A program made the translations under genes and the position numbers. The notes beneath the pieces are model-generated. The model saw only the letters and a list, made by a program, of their open reading frames with translations, did not search any database and was not told where the DNA came from. Below are positions 1 to 9,823 of a stretch of DNA of 64,000 bases, piece by piece. The stretch is taken from the NCBI GenBank assembly GCA_963778945.1, contig CAVZWL010000008.1:186001-250000 (forward strand), given 5' to 3'. The stretch's first letter is position 1, and each line of letters begins with the position of its first letter. Source of the stretch: Fen-1254 sp963778945. GTDB lineage: Bacteria; Bacteroidota; Ignavibacteria; UBA10030.

Positions 1-787
1 CAAACAGTAATTTATTGCGAATCCCGGTTAGATAAGAAACAAGACCTGTGTCATAAAAATAGATCTTGGGACTCTTGATAATTCGTTTTCCAAGATTTTT
101 ATGAAACGGCGGTAAAAGGAAAACGATATAGGAAGCTTCCAAGATTGAAATCCATTTCTTGATCGTCGGCACACTGACGCCGATATCTCTTGCAATTTCC
201 GACATATTCAAAAGCTGAGCGGCTCGGGCGGTCAGCATCTGAATGAATCGCCGGAAATCTCTGATATCGCCGATTTCGCTGATATCCCGTACATCACGAG
301 TTAGGTACGTATCCAAATAGGAAGAATACCAATCGTATGCACCGCGATATTTACGCCCAACAAGTTCAGGATATCCACCCTGATAAATCGACTTTTCCCG
401 AAGTCCGGCGGGGATCTCCGAAAATTGGAAAGGCAGTAATGCAAGGAGACCGATCCGTCCCGCAAGACTTTCCGAAACTTTTTTCATAAAGGCAAACTGA
501 CTTGAACCCGTCAAAATAAATTTGCCGTAATCATTTCGATTGTTGTCGACAATGCTCTTGACATAGTGAAAAATTTCCGGAACGCGCTGGACTTCATCAA
601 AAATAACTTTATCCGCATAGACTTCCATGAATCGTTCAGGATCGGTATGGAACCGATCGACTGCATTGAGGTCGTCAAATGAAACATAGCGGTACCTGGC
701 CGAAAGCAGTTTTCGAAGCAAAGTAGATTTTCCCGACTGTCTGGGACCCGTTAAGCCGATAACCGGGAAAAGTTTCAAGATATGCAT
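1..787 (-). CDS. ATP-binding protein, AAA/DUF4143 family (partial, runs off window start)
   Basis: The minus-strand frame opens at ATG 785-787, after an in-frame stop just upstream, and stays open to the window edge (about 262 residues; full family members are about 380-400). Near the N-terminus it has a P-loop, GPRQSGKSTLL, followed by a Walker B-like stretch (VIFDEVQRVPE) and the sensor-like motif ILTGSSQF. A winged-helix-like segment (SEIAREIGVSVPTIKKW) and the DUF4143 signature (PKIYFYDTGLVSYL) follow. These single-subunit ATPases are very common in bacteria and archaea. Their role is unproven; many are thought to belong to toxin/antitoxin-like or defence-associated modules. The C-terminal end is missing. 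Confidence 0.85.
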   Translation of the reverse strand, partial: MHILKLFPVIGLTGPRQSGKSTLLRKLLSARYRYVSFDDLNAVDRFHTDPERFMEVYADKVIFDEVQRVPEIFHYVKSIVDNNRNDYGKFILTGSSQFAFMKKVSESLAGRIGLLALLPFQFSEIPAGLREKSIYQGGYPELVGRKYRGAYDWYSSYLDTYLTRDVRDISEIGDIRDFRRFIQMLTARAAQLLNMSEIARDIGVSVPTIKKWISILEASYIVFLLPPFHKNLGKRIIKSPKIYFYDTGLVSYLTGIRNKLLF

Positions 788-982
788 GAATAGTCTTTTC
801 TAAAACACGATGATAGTATGGCATAGAATTTATGTAATATTAAAGTGACAGTTTAAATATACATAATTCCGAACATCTTTTCAAACAGAGTTCTGTATTT
901 CCGGATCTCCGCCTGAACGCCGAATGCGCTTCAGCAGGCAGGAAACGCGAGGGAATGACGGCTGTGTTCTTTGCGTAACTAC

Positions 983-1015
983 GGTCAATCACTCAATGGC
1001 TTCATTGAGTTGACC
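983..1015. repeat. Intergenic hairpin
   Basis: The arms ACTCAATG (991-998) and CATTGAGT pair with an intervening GCTT, and the outer GGTCA/TGACC pair extends the stem. There is no T-run, so it is not a convincing terminator. It lies in the 788-1149 gene-free stretch, which otherwise holds only the palindromes listed next. Confidence 0.5.
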
Positions 1016-1030
1016 ATGCGCAGTTAAGGG

Positions 1031-1109
1031 ACACCTTTCCAAGGTGTATATTAAAATTATCAAATTCCTTAGGAAATATGACCACTTTTTTGACCACCTT
1101 TCCAAGGTG
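1031..1109. repeat. Two copies of an ACCTT-NNN-AAGGT palindrome
   Basis: ACACCTTTCCAAGGTGT at 1031-1047 and CACCTTTCCAAGGTG at 1095-1109 share the core ACCTT-TCC-AAGGT. The same arms with other centres recur at 7969-8004 and 60411-60521. This is a REP-like dispersed palindrome; no transposase gene lies nearby. Confidence 0.7.
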
Positions 1110-1149
1110 TCGGCAATGGAAAAAGCAGCCGCGGTTGCCTACAGATTTT

Positions 1150-3364
1150 TCAATGCCTCAATGCCTTAATTTCCCTGACAATACGCAGCAAGCCATAATC
1201 GAACCGGCCGCCCAGCATTTCGTACACGACTGTGATGTTTCCATTACCATGTATTTTAAAGGCTGAACTGATTTCCAGCTTTTCCTCCGGCGTAACGAAT
1301 CGATCGACTTGTATGCCTTCACCCGATACGATTGCCGTCAATAGATGTTTATATATAGTGCTGACCGCCAAATTGCGTTCTTGTGCTGTATCTTTGACGG
1401 ATTTACCGGATCGAAAAAGTTTTAATGTTTCATTTGCCGTATCATTCATTTTTCCAGACGATGAATGTGAAGAAGGCGCTTCATTTTTATCCGAATACTC
1501 TTTCCGCGTATTTTTCTGCAGGTGGCGTTCGATTTCCTTCATAAATATCGCGCCGAAATCTCTCAATTTCTTTTCTCCAACCCCGCTGATGCGTATGAAT
1601 TCGCTCTTTGTCGTCGGGCAGCGTTGGGACATTTGCCTCAGTGCAGCATCGGAAAAGATAACGAATGCCGGCACGTTGCGCGCGTCCGCCGCACGCTTGC
1701 GCAAGACCCGCAATCTTTCGAACAGCACGGCATCGAATTCCTGCTCGTTACCATGTACGCTTACAGTTTCTTCCGTTGTATGGACTTTTGTCAGCATAAT
1801 GGCCGATCGCTTTTTCAATGCTTCCACGCCTGCCGGCGTTACTTCGATCACATTGAACCCGTTTTCGCTTTTCTGCTTCATCAATCGGAGGCGCATCAAT
1901 TCCCGCCCGACGGACATCCATTCTTCCTGGCTCCGGTCTTTGCCGATTCCGTACGTCGATAGTTCCGTATGTCTCCAGCGCAGGATTTTTTCTGCATTGC
2001 TGCCGGTCAGGACTTCGACAACATGCCTCAGGCCGAAATCGACGCCGCTGCTCTCCCGAATGCGAAGAACGCATGAAAGAAGCTTTTGAGCATCGATTGT
2101 CCCGTCATAGAATTCGCGCGGTAAGCAAACAATTGTCGCAGGCATCGCAGCTTGCCGCCGTATATTCCTCGCCAAAATACTCCAGCAGCAGCCTGCGCCG
2201 GCATTCGCTGCTTTCAGCATACTTTACCATACGGTTTAATTGAGTTTTCGCAATTTGGCGCTGCTGCTCATCCTCCTTCTCTTCGATAAAATACATTTGC
2301 TTCATCACATCGCCGACGCCAAAGAGCAGCAGACATTCGGACGGCAATCCATCCCGCCCTGCGCGTCCGGTTTCCTGATAATACCCTTCGATATTTTTCG
2401 GCAGATCGTAATGCACGACAAACCTGACGTTGGACTTATTGATGCCCATGCCGAATGCAATCGTTGCACAGATAACCCTGACTTCATCCCGGAGAAACAA
2501 CTCTTGATGTTTTGTTCTATCCGCCAGTTCCATACCTGCATGATACGACGCTGCAGAAATGTGATCGGCATTCAATTTTTTTGATAAAGTTTCTGCGGTT
2601 TTTCTGCTCTGGCAATATACAATTCCGCTCTCCTGCATACGCGGCCGCAGAAATGTCAGCAATTGACTATAGGGATCGGCTTTGGAAATGACTTTATAGC
2701 TGAGGTTCGACCTATTAAAACTCGCCATATAATTACGAGCATTTTGGAGTTGCAAATGCGTATGAATATCCTCCCGCACACGCGATGTAGCAGTCGCCGT
2801 CAATGCCATGCACGGCACACCGGGCAGAAGCTTTCGAACCGCGGTCAATTGACGATATTCAGGACGGAAGTCGTGTCCCCACTCACTGATGCAATGCGCT
2901 TCATCGACGGCGAGGAGTTTAATATTCCAATGAACCATGTCGGCTAAAAAACCGGAAAGTACGGCACGTTCCGGAGCAATATACAACAGCCGGTATTTTG
3001 CACCGTGCAGATCCCGAATACGGCTTCTCGTTTCTTCCGGTGTTAACGAAGAATTGAGGAACGTCGCGGGTATTCCGTTTGCCTGCAATGCATCCACTTG
3101 ATCTTTCATCAAAGCAATAAGCGGAGAAATTACTAATGTCAGTCCGTCGCGAGCCAGAGCAGGAAGCTGAAAACAGAGGGACTTCCCCCCGCCGGTCGGA
3201 AGAAGTGCAAATACATCTTTACCTGCCAGAGCGTCGCGTATAATTTCTTCCTGCAGCGGCCGGAAAGATGAAAATCCGAAATTTTTCTTCAGAAAATGAA
3301 GAAGCGGTTGATCCGGCGGATTTATAGTTTTCGCCGGTTGAAGTTTAAGATCATTGCTTTGCAT
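1150..3364 (-). CDS. recQ: ATP-dependent DNA helicase RecQ, split by a frame break
   Basis: RecQ is a 3'-5' superfamily 2 helicase in recombination and replication-fork repair. The first frame (start ATG 3364 behind an AGGGGG Shine-Dalgarno, stop near 2105) has Walker A TGGGKS at about residues 57-62, the DEAH box at about 154 and the zinc-binding cysteines ending in CDACDNC. The second frame (to 1150) supplies the RQC winged helix from FYDGTIDAQKLL, an HRDC domain (RLRVLRKRAAD...) and a C-terminal helix-turn-helix. The frames overlap around 2105-2135. Skipping one base after the CDNCL codons rejoins them as 'CDNCLLPREFYDGT', exactly as in intact RecQ, giving about 737 residues, normal for this lineage. 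An ATG further upstream (3490) is less likely, because it lacks the strong ribosome site and adds unrelated residues. It is either a sequencing indel or a real pseudogene. Confidence 0.9.
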
Positions 3365-3534
3365 GTTATTCCCCCTCGTAAATATTGCTTCCCCTATAAC
3401 CGACCGCTTAAAGCCTCCCCTCAATGCGGTGACGCTGACTGCTAACGCCCGCCAAAATGCACAGCGAGTTGGAGTTACGCAGGTGGGCATAAAAATGGTA
3501 TCAAGTGGTAGCTTGATTCCAATTGGAATATTCC

Positions 3535-3558
3535 CCGCGACTATCAGTCGCGGCTACA
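3535..3558. repeat. Fragment of the GTAGCCG-end dispersed repeat
   Basis: A perfect 8-bp stem, CCGCGACT-ATC-AGTCGCGG, is followed by CTACA. The last 14 bases match the ends of the longer elements at 7742-7864 and 10605-10728. It lies between recQ and the SWIM gene. Confidence 0.6.
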
Positions 3559-3580
3559 GAGACAAAATTTCTAATATTAA

Positions 3581-4507
3581 TCATCCGGTTTTATGTTGAT
3601 AGATGTGCGCATCGGGCTTTTCTTCGTTCTCCCCGAAATCGCCGGTTACGATATTGAATCCGGCCTCCGATGCTTTTTCATACATCGCCGCCAATGTATC
3701 TATGAATATTTTTTCTCCGCGCCAAAAAGGAAAATTGCCCAATCGCTTCGGGAGTGCGGCATGAGTATCCGGAACTGCGATTTCTCCCAAAAAGTCGGAC
3801 CGGGTGTCGCTCTTTCCCCAAAACGAATCCGGATCGGTCGGCAGTGCCGTTCGGATAGAACGTGTTTTCTTATTTAATTTGCGTCCTGCATTTTCCGCAT
3901 CGTGCCGTGCAGGAGCATTTTTATGAACGAGCGATAGTAATGCCTTTTGTTCGATGCCCCTCAAAGTGAAAATCAAGAAAGGATTTCTATCAAATTCTTC
4001 TCCCAGCAAATAATAGACTGCTGCAATATGCTTGCACGGATTGGACCAATCTGGACATGAGCAAGTTGTCTTAAGGTCGTTCATTTTAGCCGGGAACATG
4101 GACAATTTTGCTGTTTTGAAAACCTCTTCGATTTCATCCGGGATCCGGCCGTTCATCAGTATCGCCATGTAATACGGCTGAGCGATAAGGGCATCCACAA
4201 ATCGTTTCCACGCTCCCGCGGTAAACGGGCGCAGGTGTATTTCCACATGGTATGGCGTCATTCGCGAACCCTGCACTTCCGCCGTTACGCATCCTTTTTC
4301 AACTTCTATGGACAGGACCTGTCCCGATCGGGCATATCTTCGGCCGCGCACAAGACGCGCGCCAATATTGAAACTTTCCAGTGTATCGATCCAGCGTTTT
4401 GCCCACCAGTTTTCACCGAACGATCCATTCTTACTCTGAGCCTTTATACCTCCCTTTACCCGCCGCGGAACGGAAGGCCGAAAATATCCATAATCATAGT
4501 AGCCCAT
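3581..4507 (-). CDS. SWIM zinc-finger protein
   Basis: This protein of about 308 residues has one clear SWIM zinc finger at about residues 148-160 (CSCPDWSNPCKH, the CxC...CxH pattern). It sits after an N-terminal region typical of the family (GYYDYGYF...VKGGIKAQ, then GENWWAKRW). SWIM fingers bind DNA or protein. In bacteria this family is very often encoded beside an SNF2 ATPase, as here: the helicase stop and this ATG are one base apart, so the two are surely translated together. ATG 4507 is chosen over the GTG at 4516 because AGGTGA lies five bases before it. Its function in this partnership is unknown; a DNA-remodelling or repair role is inferred. Confidence 0.85.
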   Translation of the reverse strand: MGYYDYGYFRPSVPRRVKGGIKAQSKNGSFGENWWAKRWIDTLESFNIGARLVRGRRYARSGQVLSIEVEKGCVTAEVQGSRMTPYHVEIHLRPFTAGAWKRFVDALIAQPYYMAILMNGRIPDEIEEVFKTAKLSMFPAKMNDLKTTCSCPDWSNPCKHIAAVYYLLGEEFDRNPFLIFTLRGIEQKALLSLVHKNAPARHDAENAGRKLNKKTRSIRTALPTDPDSFWGKSDTRSDFLGEIAVPDTHAALPKRLGNFPFWRGEKIFIDTLAAMYEKASEAGFNIVTGDFGENEEKPDAHIYQHKTG

Positions 4508-4508
4508 A

Positions 4509-7500
4509 TCATTCACCTACCATGTCTTTGCGGAGCATGAACAATTCTTTCAGCTCCTTATTGGACAGTTCGGTAAGCCATCCTTCACCGGCGCCCACGA
4601 TTTTTTCTGCTATCCCTTTCTTTCGTTCGATCATCTCGTCGATTTTATCCTCCAATGTACCAGCGCAGATAAATTTATACACATGTACATTTTTCGTCTG
4701 ACCTATCCGGAACGCACGGTCTGTTGCCTGATTTTCTACTGCGGGATTCCACCACCGGTCAAAATGAAAAACATGGTTTCCCTGCGTCAGGTTCAAGCCC
4801 GTTCCTCCCGCTTTGAGGGACAGGATAAACACAGGCGATGCATTGCGTTCGTTTTGGAACCGGTCTACCATTCGACTGCGCTGCTTAATCGGTACGGCTC
4901 CATGAAGAAAAAAGATTTCCCGCCCGAACGTTTCCTGAAGGTGTTTTTTTAGTATGCCGCCCATTTCGGCAAACTGCGTAAACACCAATGCTTTTTCACC
5001 GGCCTCGATAATTTCTTCAACCATTTCCGAAAGCCGCGTCACTTTGCCGGATCGGTCGGGCACGCTCGAGTTGTCGCCTAAAAAATGAGCCGGATGATTG
5101 CATACCTGCTTGAGTTTTGAAAGCGTTGCAAGAATAAGTCCCTTCCGCTCGATTCCTTCCGAAGAAGCGATACGATCTTCGATATCCTTAAGAACCGATG
5201 CATACAACGACGCCTGCTCTTTGGTCAGAGTGCAATACGTTTTCATTTCCATTTTTTCCGGCAGATCCGAAATGATGGATTTGTCCGTCTTAAGCCTCCG
5301 GAGAATGAACGGACCCGTCATGGAACGCAGCCGCACTGCCGCATTCGGATCCGTTCCGGCATGAATCGGAATAAAAAACTTACGTTTGAATTCCGCATGC
5401 GTGCCTAAAAAACCCGGATTGAGAAATTCCATGAGCGACCAGAGATCACCCACGTGATTTTCTACCGGCGTTCCTGTGAGGGCGACGCGATATCCGGCTT
5501 TCAATGCTCGTGCTGATTGGGACTGTTTTGTTTCTGAGTTTTTTATATTTTGCGATTCGTCGAGCACAATGCCGCCCCAATCGACTTCCTGCAAATGTTT
5601 TTGATCCCGATGAAGGAGCGCATACGTCGAAACAACGATTGCATGTTTGCTTACTTCCTCATTAAACGCCTTTCCTTTTTTCCGTTCTGCGCCATGATGT
5701 ACCATGACGGGCAGATCGGGAGTAAATCGGGATGCTTCTTTCCGCCAGTTATTGACGACAGATGCCGGACATACCAATAAGACCGGCCGCCGATCACCCG
5801 AATTCCAGTCACGGAGAATGAGTGCAAGTGTTTGCACTGTTTTTCCAAGTCCCATATCATCGGCAAGACATGCTCCCAGTCCCCATGATTTCAGATATGT
5901 CATCCACGAGTATCCGCGTACCTGATAGGGACGAAGTTCCCCGGAGAATTTTGAAGGAGGAGAAATCTCTTCATAAGCAGCGCCGCCTTCGAGTTTTTGC
6001 ATGAGCTCGCCTATCCAGCCGGAAGCAGTTACGCCGGAGAATTGAAGTCCGTGCACCGGAGCGCCGGCTCCTAATTTCATGCGAATAATTTCCCTTACGG
6101 AGGCAGATTCGATCGGTTGTTTTTTCCAAAATTTGATTGCCTCGCGAATTTCATCCGCGTTCAATTCCACCCACTGGCCGCGCAGTTTTACCAAAGGCGT
6201 TTTAAGCCGCGCAAGATAATCGAGTTCCTCGCGTGTCAGGACTTCATTCCCGAGCGCAATGTTCCAGTCAAAATTAACGACCGTATCCAACGAAAGACTA
6301 CCGGGAGCTTGCATCGACGGACTTTTAATGTTCGCGCGGACGGCCGGACGAAGTTTCGTTCCTTTGCGCGTCCACCATGCGGGAAGAAAAACACCGAATC
6401 CCGCCTGATCGAAAATCAATGATGTTTGTGTAAGAAACTCATGCGCGCGTTCAATATCAAGACCATAACCGGACGGCGCCGAATGTTTCAGGCTTTCCTC
6501 AACATCCGGAGATAAACCTGCAGCCTGTCCGAGAGACGAAAGCAGGAATTCTCGCGCACCGGAATCGGCGCTTTTTGACGGAAGAACATTCTTTGTATTC
6601 CATAATTGACTCACCGGAATGAGCAAGCTCATATCATCATGCTGTTGAAGCAAGTATTCAACACGCCAAGCATCGTCCTCTTTTCTTCTTGCCAGTTGGA
6701 CGGGGAGGGCATCATTGCTTGCCGTTTGAAGATCCGGAGGTTCGTGAAGCCGGAAGCAGAGCCGAAACGGCGAGGCGGAAAGGCGGTCGAGAGGCAGCCG
6801 ATATTCTTCCACCTGTTGAACTAATTTTGCAAGGACATTTGTTTTTCCGTGCAATGCTCCGTCTGGAGTCCGAAGGGCGTTCAGCCATTGATCGTGAGGA
6901 ATATCATGATCGGCGGCCCGTTCAGAATAATTCTGTCGGGACATACCTCTATCGGTGGAAACGGAAGAACGGATCAAATAATCCATAAAGCCGGTGACGA
7001 TTTGTGTAAGCAAGTCTTTCCGTACTGTTTTTGGCGGCGATTCTTGATCGAATCCTGTAAGCGCATGAACAACAGGCGGCATGACGTTCATAAGAAAAGC
7101 ATATCGCTCTTTGTCTTCACCCAGAAAAACCGGCTGCCATTGTGCATGAAACGATTTTTTTTCGGCGTGTATTCCCGGAAGAAACAGCTCGCGAGCGCAA
7201 AGCGAACCGGCAAACTTCATTGCGTCTTTCCAGAAAAGAATATCTTGACCCAATGAGACGCCGGGTACAGGTGTTCTCTTTTCCTCACAAAAGCATAAAA
7301 GATGCACAAGGTCATTCCATGACAATTCCGAAATAGTTACCTGCCACGGCATGATACGGGGCTTCAAGGCTGAAACCGGCTGCGGCTGAATAAGAGCGGA
7401 GGATGCAAGAGAGCCGATGTTTTTTTTACCATACCTGCCGGCGAGGGACGGAAGCCATGCAACGGCTTTATTTGTGCTTCCAATAGGCAGTATTGCATCG

Positions 7501-7679
7501 TTCCACCTTTGATGCAATAATTGCAATCCGGCTTCACCGGCATCGTAAGGAAACGTCTTTAATTTATTCTGCAGACGCGTTCGTTTGCCGGACGACTTTT
7601 TCTCCCGTTGTTCATCGACAGACATTTCCGCCCAGAGAACAGGCCTGTTTTCACAAATGGAAATATGGAATAGTATCAT
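4509..7679 (-). CDS. SNF2-family DNA/RNA-dependent ATPase (RapA/HepA-like)
   Basis: A 1056-residue protein. The N-terminal 570 residues are the poorly characterised SNF2-associated region. The helicase core follows: Walker A DDMGLGKT at about 607-614, a DESQ box at about 708 in place of the usual DEAQ/DEAH, the motif III region TGTPVENHVGDLWSL, and a C-terminal lobe with LKAGGTGLNL and DRWWNPAVENQATDRAFRIGQ. SNF2 ATPases translocate on double-stranded DNA and displace bound proteins or remodel transcription complexes. It is upstream of, and coupled to, the SWIM-finger gene. The start at 7679 is supported by the family-like N-terminal residues (MILFHISICENRPVLWAE). Confidence 0.92.
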   Translation of the reverse strand: MILFHISICENRPVLWAEMSVDEQREKKSSGKRTRLQNKLKTFPYDAGEAGLQLLHQRWNDAILPIGSTNKAVAWLPSLAGRYGKKNIGSLASSALIQPQPVSALKPRIMPWQVTISELSWNDLVHLLCFCEEKRTPVPGVSLGQDILFWKDAMKFAGSLCARELFLPGIHAEKKSFHAQWQPVFLGEDKERYAFLMNVMPPVVHALTGFDQESPPKTVRKDLLTQIVTGFMDYLIRSSVSTDRGMSRQNYSERAADHDIPHDQWLNALRTPDGALHGKTNVLAKLVQQVEEYRLPLDRLSASPFRLCFRLHEPPDLQTASNDALPVQLARRKEDDAWRVEYLLQQHDDMSLLIPVSQLWNTKNVLPSKSADSGAREFLLSSLGQAAGLSPDVEESLKHSAPSGYGLDIERAHEFLTQTSLIFDQAGFGVFLPAWWTRKGTKLRPAVRANIKSPSMQAPGSLSLDTVVNFDWNIALGNEVLTREELDYLARLKTPLVKLRGQWVELNADEIREAIKFWKKQPIESASVREIIRMKLGAGAPVHGLQFSGVTASGWIGELMQKLEGGAAYEEISPPSKFSGELRPYQVRGYSWMTYLKSWGLGACLADDMGLGKTVQTLALILRDWNSGDRRPVLLVCPASVVNNWRKEASRFTPDLPVMVHHGAERKKGKAFNEEVSKHAIVVSTYALLHRDQKHLQEVDWGGIVLDESQNIKNSETKQSQSARALKAGYRVALTGTPVENHVGDLWSLMEFLNPGFLGTHAEFKRKFFIPIHAGTDPNAAVRLRSMTGPFILRRLKTDKSIISDLPEKMEMKTYCTLTKEQASLYASVLKDIEDRIASSEGIERKGLILATLSKLKQVCNHPAHFLGDNSSVPDRSGKVTRLSEMVEEIIEAGEKALVFTQFAEMGGILKKHLQETFGREIFFLHGAVPIKQRSRMVDRFQNERNASPVFILSLKAGGTGLNLTQGNHVFHFDRWWNPAVENQATDRAFRIGQTKNVHVYKFICAGTLEDKIDEMIERKKGIAEKIVGAGEGWLTELSNKELKELFMLRKDMVGE

Positions 7680-7741
7680 CGAGAATTGTCATGTTATACA
7701 AGAATATTCGATTTTTTCCTCAGTAATTAAATTCGCTTTTC

Positions 7742-7864
7742 TGTAGCCGCGACTGGCTTGTCCCGGAAATATCGTCAGATGTTTTCGGGATGGTCGCGGG
7801 AGGCCTCCAATGTCATCCCGCAGACATCTAACAATGTCTTCGGGACAGGCTAACATCGGCTAGA
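7742..7864. repeat. Dispersed intergenic element with TGTAGCCG/CGGCTAGA ends
   Basis: This 123-bp non-coding element begins with TGTAGCCG and ends with the near-inverse CGGCTAGA. It contains GTCCCGGAAATATCGTCAGA followed by complementary CCCG...CGGG segments. Its first 19 bases are the exact reverse complement of the last 19 bases of the element ending at 10728 (CAAGCCAGTCGCGGCTACA). It fills part of the 7680-8042 gene-free stretch. Confidence 0.75.
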
Positions 7865-7968
7865 AAAGATCAAATTCCGCTTTCGATGGCATGTCGATTG
7901 ATTACGTTTTCTATTATAACATCGCGATATTTTTTAAAAAATCAAAGTTTGGCCGGTTCTAACAGAAT

Positions 7969-8004
7969 AAACCTTGGCAAGGGTTAGGAACCTTGCCAAG
8001 GTTT
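7969..8004. repeat. Perfect 14-bp inverted repeat with an AACCTTGGCAAGG core
   Basis: Arms 7969-7982 (AAACCTTGGCAAGG) and 7991-8004 (CCTTGCCAAGGTTT) are perfectly complementary, with an 8-base loop GTTAGGAA. Each arm contains ACCTT-GGC-AAGG, linking it to the palindromes at 1031-1109 and 60411-60521. Confidence 0.75.
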
Positions 8005-8042
8005 CGGAAAATATCGTGTTAATTATTACAAATTCAAAATAA

Positions 8043-8750
8043 TTATATAACCGCGCTGTTCAAAAACCTTGCAAGCGGCGTAATTTGTTCGCAAGTTTCG
8101 ACGATGTCGTTGAGAAAATCCGGTTTATAACAGCGCGAAGCCGACCAGCCGCGGCCGACAAAGAACTGTTTATATTTCAGCCAGTCCGCCATCGGATGAT
8201 TCTCGTCGTATCCCTTGGGCATACGCTGGAGTTTTTGCCATTCGAACGGAGCAAAATTTTTCTTGAACGTCCGGTCTTCGACGATCTCCAAAAATTCCTC
8301 TCCCCTGTTCGCAATTGCTTTGCGGATTTTTTTCAGCTGGTCCCCGTCCGGAATATAAATTCCCCCGCCGCAATAGCATTCATCCGGATTGATTTCCAGA
8401 TAAAATCCTGAACCGAGCAGTCCCTTCGGTTTGCCGCGCAGAACAAAATGTGCGGCTGCGTTTGTCTTGTACGGAGTCTTGTCCGAACTGAAACGCACGT
8501 CGCGATAGATCCGGAACAACGACCGTTTCGGATTCAAATCGAACTCCGGAGCGAAACGTGCAAATTCCGGCTGTAAAGATGCGATGAGCAACTGCATCGG
8601 CAGCTTAACATTTTTTTCATAGTCCGGTTTATGCTTCTCGAACCATTCCCGGTTGTTGTGACGCTTCAATTGTTTGAAGAATTCGATTCCCTCTTTCGGA
8701 AATCCCTCGAACGGCGGATACATGTCGATATCAAATTCCGGCGGACGCAT
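8043..8750 (-). CDS. DUF2461 family protein
   Basis: The 235-residue protein has the characteristic DUF2461 (TIGR02453) N-terminus: FKQLKRHNNREWFEKHKPDYE at about residues 26-46, then RIYRDVRFSSDKTPYKT and the FYLEINPDE segment. The family is widespread and of unknown biochemical function. The ATG at 8750 has AGGAA upstream; a later ATG at 8723 is also possible. The gene follows, on the same strand, murQ and the rsmG block, with small gaps and a short GTAGCCG-family repeat end near 8811-8817. Confidence 0.88.
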   Translation of the reverse strand: MRPPEFDIDMYPPFEGFPKEGIEFFKQLKRHNNREWFEKHKPDYEKNVKLPMQLLIASLQPEFARFAPEFDLNPKRSLFRIYRDVRFSSDKTPYKTNAAAHFVLRGKPKGLLGSGFYLEINPDECYCGGGIYIPDGDQLKKIRKAIANRGEEFLEIVEDRTFKKNFAPFEWQKLQRMPKGYDENHPMADWLKYKQFFVGRGWSASRCYKPDFLNDIVETCEQITPLARFLNSAVI

Positions 8751-8830
8751 AAATTATTCCTTGATAAATTTTTGCTCTTATTTTTTCTCTATCCGACGTC
8801 ACCGCCGTCGGCTACAGAAGAGATATAAAT

Positions 8831-9778
8831 TTACTCCTCGTTCTCGATCGCATTCCGGACAAATCCGTTTGCTTTCTTTAAAAGCTCCCGGGCTTTTTCT
8901 TTTGTAACTCCGGCCTTTGCCATGACGAGCGCCGTCTTGACATGTTCTCCGGATTGCTTCAGCAGCTTTGCAGCTTCTTCATATTCAACACCTGCAACCG
9001 TCATAATGATCCGCTTTGCCCGCTCCCGCAATTTATTATTTGTCATCTGCAGGTCTATCATCATGTTTTCGTAAACCTTTCCGAGCCGTATCATCGCTGC
9101 GGTCGTAATCATATTCAGAATAAGTTTTTGAGCAGTCCCGGATTTCATGCGTGTCGATCCCATAACGACTTCCGGTCCGACTTCCGGACAGATCGCTATA
9201 TCGACAGCAGATTTTAAATCCGCAAATTCCGGAAGATCGAATTTCGATCTCGGATTCGTCGTGACATAGATCGTCCGTGCGCCGAGCTGCTTTGCTTTCT
9301 TCACGGCGCCGACAACATACGGCGTCCGGAGACTCGCTGCAATTCCGCAGACAATATCTTTTTTTCCGATACGTTTTTTCTCCATATCCGCAGCGCCATT
9401 CGTCTCTTTATCTTCCGCGCCTTCCTGCGAGCGGAACATTGCCGCATCTCCGCCGGCAATAAGTCCGATTATACTTTTCGGATCCGTACCGAACGTAGGC
9501 GGACATTCTGCGGCGTCCAGCACTCCGAGCCGTCCGCTTGTCCCCGCGCCGGCATAGATCAGTCTGCCGTGATTTTTTAAAACCTCGACAACCGCTTCTA
9601 CAGCGCGCGCGATGTGCGGAATTTCTTTTTCTACAGCTCCGGCAATCTTTTTATCCTCGTTGTTGATAATGGAGAGAATTTCCATTGTCGAGCGTGAATC
9701 GATATCCATACTGGCCGGATTGCGCTGCTCCGTGGTCAGGTCTTTCAATTGATTGAACAACGATTTCGATTCAGACAC
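8831..9778 (-). CDS. murQ: N-acetylmuramic acid 6-phosphate etherase
   Basis: MurQ cleaves the lactyl ether of N-acetylmuramic acid 6-phosphate, giving N-acetylglucosamine 6-phosphate and D-lactate in cytoplasmic peptidoglycan recycling. The 315-residue protein has the SIS sugar-isomerase fold, with the hallmark GAGTSGRLGVLDAAECPPTFG at about residues 77-97, GSTRMKSGTAQKLILN, and a C-terminal UBA-like helical segment (AGVEYEEAAKLLKQSG). The start is GTG 9778, five bases after GGAGG. No anmK or transporter gene is adjacent, so the recycling substrate route is not visible here. Confidence 0.95.
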   Translation of the reverse strand: MSESKSLFNQLKDLTTEQRNPASMDIDSRSTMEILSIINNEDKKIAGAVEKEIPHIARAVEAVVEVLKNHGRLIYAGAGTSGRLGVLDAAECPPTFGTDPKSIIGLIAGGDAAMFRSQEGAEDKETNGAADMEKKRIGKKDIVCGIAASLRTPYVVGAVKKAKQLGARTIYVTTNPRSKFDLPEFADLKSAVDIAICPEVGPEVVMGSTRMKSGTAQKLILNMITTAAMIRLGKVYENMMIDLQMTNNKLRERAKRIIMTVAGVEYEEAAKLLKQSGEHVKTALVMAKAGVTKEKARELLKKANGFVRNAIENEE

Positions 9779-9823
9779 AACATCCTCCGCGTGCTTCTGC
9801 CGCTGACGGCGGGTTTTAAACTT

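Noticed and set aside
1232..2089. A 285-codon plus-strand open frame
   Set aside because: It lies antisense to the RQC/HRDC half of recQ and has no domain of its own.
2105..2135. Programmed frameshifting in recQ
   Set aside because: No slippery heptamer, stop-codon pause site or stimulating structure is seen, and five other genes show similar breaks, which favours sequence errors.
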